From Novosphingobium sp. ST904 (GTDB lineage Bacteria > Pseudomonadota > Alphaproteobacteria > Sphingomonadales > Sphingomonadaceae), in assembly GCF_001298105.1 (NCBI RefSeq), contig NZ_LGJH01000152.1, positions 1 to 64,000 on the forward strand: DNA of 64,000 nucleotides. Direction: 5' to 3'. Under the pieces are notes generated by a model. That model had not been told where the DNA came from, searched no databases, and saw only the letters and a list, made by a program, of their open reading frames with translations. Shown piece after piece: positions 59,262 through 64,000 of the stretch. The position numbers and the translations under genes are program-made. Each line of letters opens with the position of its first letter. Position 1 is the stretch's first letter.

Positions 59262-59297
59262 TTAGCGGCCGTAGCTGCCCCAGTACCAGCTGTACAT
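59262..59297 (-). CDS. Candidate 11-residue peptide MYSWYWGSYGR
   Basis: A very short minus-strand open frame (11 codons plus TAA) rich in Tyr and Trp, with GGGG eight bases before the ATG. It lies in the transcript between the EAL gene and its terminator. The unusual aromatic composition makes it worth noting, but a frame this short occurs by chance. Confidence 0.3.
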   Translation of the reverse strand: MYSWYWGSYGR

Positions 59298-59355
59298 ATC
59301 ATTACCCCATGTGAACCGCCGCTATTTTGCGGCTGCCGACATGGATAACAACAGG

Positions 59356-61675
59356 TTAAGAAGTCATCAAGACTTTTTTAACCAGTTCGTCTGGGCTCCC
59401 TCCCCACGATTTGCGTGAGCAATCCCGGAATGGTACGGGCCGGCTGACATAGTACCCCTGAATGGCGTCGCACCGCATGGTCCGCAGGATGTCGAGTGCG
59501 GCCTGAGTCTCCACACCCTCGGCCACGACGACCCGGTCCTGTGAATGCGCCATCTCGATGATCGACTGGACGAGCAGGAGGTCTTCCTTGTTTCCTTCCA
59601 TCGCCTGGATGAACACCTTGTCGATCTTGACCTCGGTGGCAGGCAGATAACGCAGGTAGTCGATCGTCGCGTTCCCGGTGCCGAAATCGTCAATCGACAG
59701 CTGGACGCCGGACTGGACAAGCTTCTGGAGCATCTGGAACGTGCGCGAGCTGCGGTCGAGACGATCCGTCTCAGTGATCTCCAGGATCAGCTTGTCTGCA
59801 GGCAGGCCGTAAGTTTCCAGGATTTCGGCGATCAGGCCGGGCAAGCCGGGATTACGCAGCAACTGAGCCGAAATGTTGACCGACATGGTCATGTCGAAAC
59901 GTTGCGCCGCAGTTCGACGGCGGAACGCACGGCATCGTCGATGACAAAGCGCGTGATGCGCTCGATCCGGTGGAACTCCTCGGCGATGCGGATGAACTTG
60001 TCCGGACTGATCGGACCGCGCTCCGGGTGAGTCCAGCGCACCAGCGCCTCGGCCCCGGTCACGCGGTTGCTCGCCACGTCGAGCTTGGGCTGATAGGCCA
60101 CCCAGACCTCGCCGTTGTCGATGGCGCGATCGAGCTGGGTCAGCAGCGAGATTTCCCACTGCGCCTCATGCTTGCGGCTGTCGAACTTGTAGACCAGTTC
60201 GTCGTTGCGCACGGCCTCCTCGGCTGACTGCATCGCACTGGCGACGCGGCTGGATACCGGGCGATCGAATTCCGAATCGATACCGCAGTTGAACGAGAGA
60301 TCGATGTCGAGCCCGCCGACCTGGATGCCGTTCTGCACGATCCGGTGGAGGCCTTCGAGGTTTTCGAACAGATCGAAAGTGCTGCGGATCGTGGAGAGCC
60401 ACATGAACATCCCGCCCTCGTGGTAAACCACGACTTCGCTGTCGCTGATGCGGATGCGACGAACGATCTCGTTCGCGACTTGCGCCTCCACGTGTTCGGC
60501 GAAGCTGCCGATGATCGCGCCGTAATTGCGGATCTGAAGTGCCACGAGGATCGGCTCGAAACCGCGTCGTACTTGCGCAGCACCTGCACGCTGGGAAGGC
60601 CCGAGCCCGAGTTTGTCTCTCCGGCGACTTCGACACGGTCGAGGTTGCGCATGCGGAACACAGCTACGGTGGCCATCGCGATGGCCGGGAATACATCCAC
60701 CTGGACGCGGAAATGGTCCAGCATCAGCGGGAACAGGATAAGCACGACAACGAGGCCGCTGAAGCGATAGATATCCAGCACGCGCCCGCGCCCCACACCC
60801 GTCACGATGACGACCAGCGCCAGCAGGAACGGGGGAATCCATCCCAGGACGAACGGCACCCCGTCCTTCAGGGTCTCTGCCGCGATGGCGTGGAAGTAGC
60901 CGCCGGGAACATAACCCTGCATCGGCAGCGTATGGACGTCGTGGAACACCTCGGCGCTCGGCGCGATGATGATGTCCCTGCCGCGCACCGATTTCGGATC
61001 GAAGCGGCCCATCAGCACATCGACATAGCTTGCTGTCGGGATCGTCTTGTAATCGATCGAATAGTCCGGCTTGTAGACCGAGGACGTGCCTTCCTGCACG
61101 TCGGCGATCTTCGCCGAAAGGCTCGGGATGACACCGATCGGACTGTCGGACGCGAACGGGAAGCTCGTGCTGAGATTGAACGGATGGTCCAGCGCCAGCA
61201 GCGAAACCGCGCCGGCATCCTTCCTCAATCCCCGCGAAGGAATGACCGAGGCGTAATTGCCCATCGCGCCGTCCTTGCTGGGCATCGCGCCCAGGAAAAC
61301 CCGTCCGCGATATTTGGCGAAAGTCGCAAGGAGTTCGTCGCGGCCGACGGTTTTCTCGTGATCGTTCAGGAAGCGGTCGAAGAAGACCCGCTTCGCGCCG
61401 GCATCCATCAGATTGCGGATTACCTGGGCGTCGTTCGCACGCGAAACGTCGAGGACCTCGAGTTCCTCAAGCGTCTTTCCGTCCTGCAGGACCATGACGA
61501 TCTCGCCCTTGGAGGGGTGCATGCGAAGCCAGGTCCGGCCATTGACCAGAATGTCCTCCAGAGGGAGGCCTGCGCCGGTAACGCCCAGAAACACGCCGGT
61601 CAGCACCGCCCAGAAGACGATCCTGAATCTGGCGCTTTTCCAGACTTTAGCGGCCCGCGCGCCGAGGTCAGACAT
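59356..61675 (-). CDS. CHASE2/degenerate GGDEF/EAL membrane protein (two frameshifts)
   Basis: About 773 residues, a cyclic-di-GMP phosphodiesterase candidate. After a membrane helix comes a periplasmic CHASE2 sensor domain (about 40-270), two or three membrane helices (VPFVLGWIPPFLLALVVIV), then a degenerate GGDEF region (YHEGGMFMWL) and a complete EAL domain (GAEALVRW, EITETD, DDFGTGN, IDKVFI, VAEGVET, QGYY). Frames change near 60560 (restoring FEPILVALQIRNY) and near 59910 (restoring QRFDMTMSVNISAQLL), each by one base. It may regulate exopolysaccharide together with the nearby XrtA genes. Confidence 0.83.
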
Positions 61676-61913
61676 GATGGCCTCGCAAACTCATCCCCTC
61701 TTCGTCCCTTCGCAGGATACGGCCTCCCTCCACGGAAAGCGTCCGCATTTCAATCATGTACTGGCGACCTGCTATGTTCATGCACGTCCTGCGAATGACG
61801 TTTCGATGCCGGGTTAGAGCAAAGGTCCTAAGAATAGGTTAGGTTAACAAGGCTTCACGATCGAATTCGCGTAAACCTGCTAGCCCGCATTCAAGCCGGG
61901 CGCAGCGGCGAAA

Positions 61914-63808
61914 TCAGGCGATACCCAGACGGGTGAGCGACTTGTCGAGCATGAGCAATTGCCAAAGGAGGCGAGAATGATCCGCCCTCCCGGCGATATG
62001 TTCCTCCACCACGCCCGTCAGCCGCGCTCCATCCAGCCACCCGGTGCGGGCCAGCGCCGCACCCGAGGCGATCTCCCGCGCGGATTGCGCAAGCGGTCCC
62101 CGGAACCACTGGGCGATCGGCGTGACGAAACCCTGCTTGGGGCGGTAGAGAATCTGGTCGGGCAGGAACCGCCGCATCGTGCGCTTCATCAGCCACTTGC
62201 CCTGCCCCCCGCGCACGCGCATCGATTCGGGCAGGCTTGCCGCGAATTCGATCAGGCGGTGATCGAGCAGCGGCTCTCGCGCTTCAAGGCTGACCGCCAT
62301 GCTGGTGCGGTCCACCTTGGTGAGGATGTCGCCCGGTAGCCAGTGCTTCAGATCGGCGTACTGCGCACGGTCCAGCCCCGAACGGGCGGGTGCACCGCGC
62401 ATCAGTTCCAGCAGGCCATGTTCCGCACGGTAATCGCCGCGCAGTTTTCGAAAATCGCCGGAGTAGAGCCCATCCCTCAGTTCGGGCGGGGTGAAGCCGA
62501 TGGAACGGGCGTATCCCTCTGCGCTGTCCCCCTCGAGGGAGAGCAGCGTGGACCTGGCGCGCAACGGACGCGGCGCCCAATCCGCCTTGGGATAAATCGC
62601 CCCCAGTGCACCGAACACCGGCCCCCGGATCGCCTGCGGCAAGAGGCTGCGAACGCGGTCCTCGCCATGCTGGAACACGTGACGCCGATAGCCCGCGAAC
62701 GCCTCGTCCGCACCATCGCCGGACAAGGCCACCGTCACCGATTCGCGGGCGAGTTGGCAAACCCGCAAGGTCGGCAGGGCGGAAGCATCGGCAAAGGGCT
62801 CGTCGAACATCGCCGCTAGCTGGTCGATCGCTTCGAAATCGTCGGGAGACACCTGCCGCGCCCGGTGGTCGGTCGCGAACTGCCGCGCGATCTGCGTGGC
62901 GTAACCGGTCTCGTCTAGTGCGGCGACGTCGAAGCCGATCGAGCAGGTCTTCACCGGCTGCGTGCTCTTTTCCGCCATCAGCGCGACGACACTGGAACTA
63001 TCCACCCCGCCCGACAGGAACGCGCCGAGCGGCACGTCCGCCACCATGCGAGAGGATACGGCCTCGCGCATGAGGTGGAGCAGTTCCGCTTCGAGATCGT
63101 CGACCTTGCCCTTGCGCCTTTCGGCGAAAGACACGTTCCACCACTGCGCGGGCCGGGGCATCGGCGCGCCGTGCCGCAGCAGCAGCGAATGACCCGCCGG
63201 AAGCTTCGTCACGCCCTTGAGAATGGAACGGGTGTCGGGGACATAACCCCACGCCAGATAGTCCTCGATCGCGAGCGGATCGATATCGCGGCGCAGCAGC
63301 GGGTGAGCGAGCAATGCCTTGAGTTCGGACCCGAAAGCGAGGCTCCCGTCGCTCAGCGGCGCAAGGAACAGCGGCTTCACGCCCAGGCGGTCCCGTGCGA
63401 GGAACAGGGTGCGGGCTTCGAGATCGTAGATCGCGAAAGCGAACATGCCGTGTAGCCGCGAGACGCAATCGGGGCCCCAGCGCTGCCATGCGGCAAGGAT
63501 CACCTCGCTGTCGCCGTCGGTGCGGAATTCGCCCCGCTCTCGCGCAGTTCGCGCCGCAGTTCGCGGTAGTTGTAGATTTCGCCGTTGAACACCAGCATCG
63601 CGCGGCCGTCGGGCGAGGGCATCGGCTGCGGCGATCCGGCAAGGTCGATGATCGAAAGCCGCCGGTGCCCCAGCGCCACGCCGGGCGCGGTCCAGACACC
63701 CTGCCCGTCCGGCCCGCGATGGATCATGGCATCGCACATGGCCGCCACCCGCTGGGGATCGACGGGCTTCGGCGTCTCGAGATGGTAAATACCGGCGATG
63801 CCACACAT
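61914..63808 (-). CDS. XrtA/PEP-CTERM-type amidotransferase, asparagine-synthase family (frameshift)
   Basis: About 631 residues, a glutamine-dependent amidotransferase of the TIGR03108 type found with exosortase A and EPS genes. The N-terminal glutaminase starts MCGIAGIYHLETPKPVD with nucleophile Cys2. It is joined after a one-base gap near 63540 (restoring RERGEFRTDGDSEV) to a synthetase domain with AFLSGGVDSSSVVALM (PP-loop) and LSGDGADEAFAGYRRH. It likely amidates a sugar or peptide in exopolysaccharide or PEP-CTERM processing. It is 10 bp downstream of the partial gene at the window end. Confidence 0.86.
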
Positions 63809-63818
63809 ATCTGCTGGC

Positions 63819-64000
63819 CTAGCGGAGCGCGGTGATGCGGTCCATCCACGAGTCCACCGGGCCCGTCGCCGCGATGAAACGCGCAATGGATTGCGCTGCG
63901 CGGTGGCCGGGATAGTCCTCGGATGAAAGGATCAGCATCGTCGTAGGCCTTGCGCGCAATACGAGGTGATCGCCGATGATCGCCAGCTTCAGCCGGGCAT
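63819..64000 (-). CDS. C-terminus of a possible exosortase/EpsI protein (partial)
   Basis: About 59 residues up to the window end, ending TMLILSSEDYPGHRAAQSIA, RFIAATGPVDSW and DRITALR. The pattern is reminiscent of the EpsI domain that ends exosortase A fusions in sphingomonads, and its place directly upstream of the XrtA-type amidotransferase fits. The catalytic part is outside the window, so the call is tentative. Confidence 0.45.
   Translation of the reverse strand, partial: ARLKLAIIGDHLVLRARPTTMLILSSEDYPGHRAAQSIARFIAATGPVDSWMDRITALR

Larger units (their letters stand above)
58977..59355. other. Gene-free region with terminator and micro-ORF
   Basis: Between zapE and the EAL gene. It holds the hairpin at 59102-59131, a possible 11-codon peptide on the minus strand (59262-59297), a second small hairpin (CCGC-TATTTT-GCGG near 59319-59332) and no standard-length gene. 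Confidence 0.55.

Noticed and set aside
59212..59265. 17-codon plus-strand frame after GGAAGGAG
   Set aside because: The Shine-Dalgarno spacing is only about three bases and the product shows no recognisable feature.

Overview
The window is a high-GC bacterial chromosome segment, most likely from a sphingomonad alphaproteobacterium (Novosphingobium/Sphingobium-like). This is inferred from XrtA/PEP-CTERM exopolysaccharide genes (a TIGR03013-type sugar transferase, PrsK/PrsR and an XrtA-type amidotransferase), the amiC-mrcA-rne arrangement with an RNase E that has a long acidic/basic tail, and the abundance of short-chain dehydrogenases and acyl-CoA dehydrogenases. No 16S or ribosomal protein genes are present to fix the genus.

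Layout. 1-482: the edge of an old integrated element, with a C-terminal tyrosine-integrase remnant next to a 3' half of tRNA-Glu(CUC), probably an attachment site. 766-7468: an accessory island bounded by two related LysR genes pointing inward on the minus strand, enclosing an aldo/keto reductase, a mandelonitrile-lyase-like cupin, a Bcr/CflA-type exporter, a remnant of a second aldo/keto reductase and two tandem SDRs. 7554-11355: an extensin-like protein, a small membrane protein, an APC permease and panB. 11416-16303: prsR, prsK and the PEP-CTERM sugar transferase as one minus-strand operon. 16497-22692: an M20 amidohydrolase, a winged-helix/TPR regulator with a possibly occluded ribosome binding site, tRNA-Leu, suhB, a small secreted protein, efp and a secreted hypothetical protein.

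22766-49283: a large catabolic region: three SDRs, a SnoaL-like protein, two adjacent pairs of large and small acyl-CoA dehydrogenase subunits, two 3-ketosteroid-dehydrogenase-like flavoproteins, a lone Rieske ferredoxin, two crotonases, an acyl-CoA synthetase, a 2-oxoacid dehydrogenase E1 alpha/beta pair, an EthD-like protein, two AraC regulators and an exported esterase. A CDF transporter, a cytochrome c and an exported KatG interrupt it. The gene set fits activation, ring desaturation and beta-oxidation of a polycyclic (steroid- or terpenoid-like) substrate; the substrate itself is not shown.

49369-58976: housekeeping: penicillin-binding protein 1A, amidase, RNase E, succinate dehydrogenase iron-sulfur subunit, a thioesterase and ZapE. 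59356-64000: a CHASE2/degenerate-GGDEF/EAL protein, the XrtA-type amidotransferase and the C-terminus of what may be the exosortase/EpsI gene.

Fourteen genes, including rne, sdhB and pdhA, are each broken by one or two single-base indels, nearly all apparent one-base deletions. This looks like residual sequencing error, so these genes are annotated as full-length CDSs with the break position noted.
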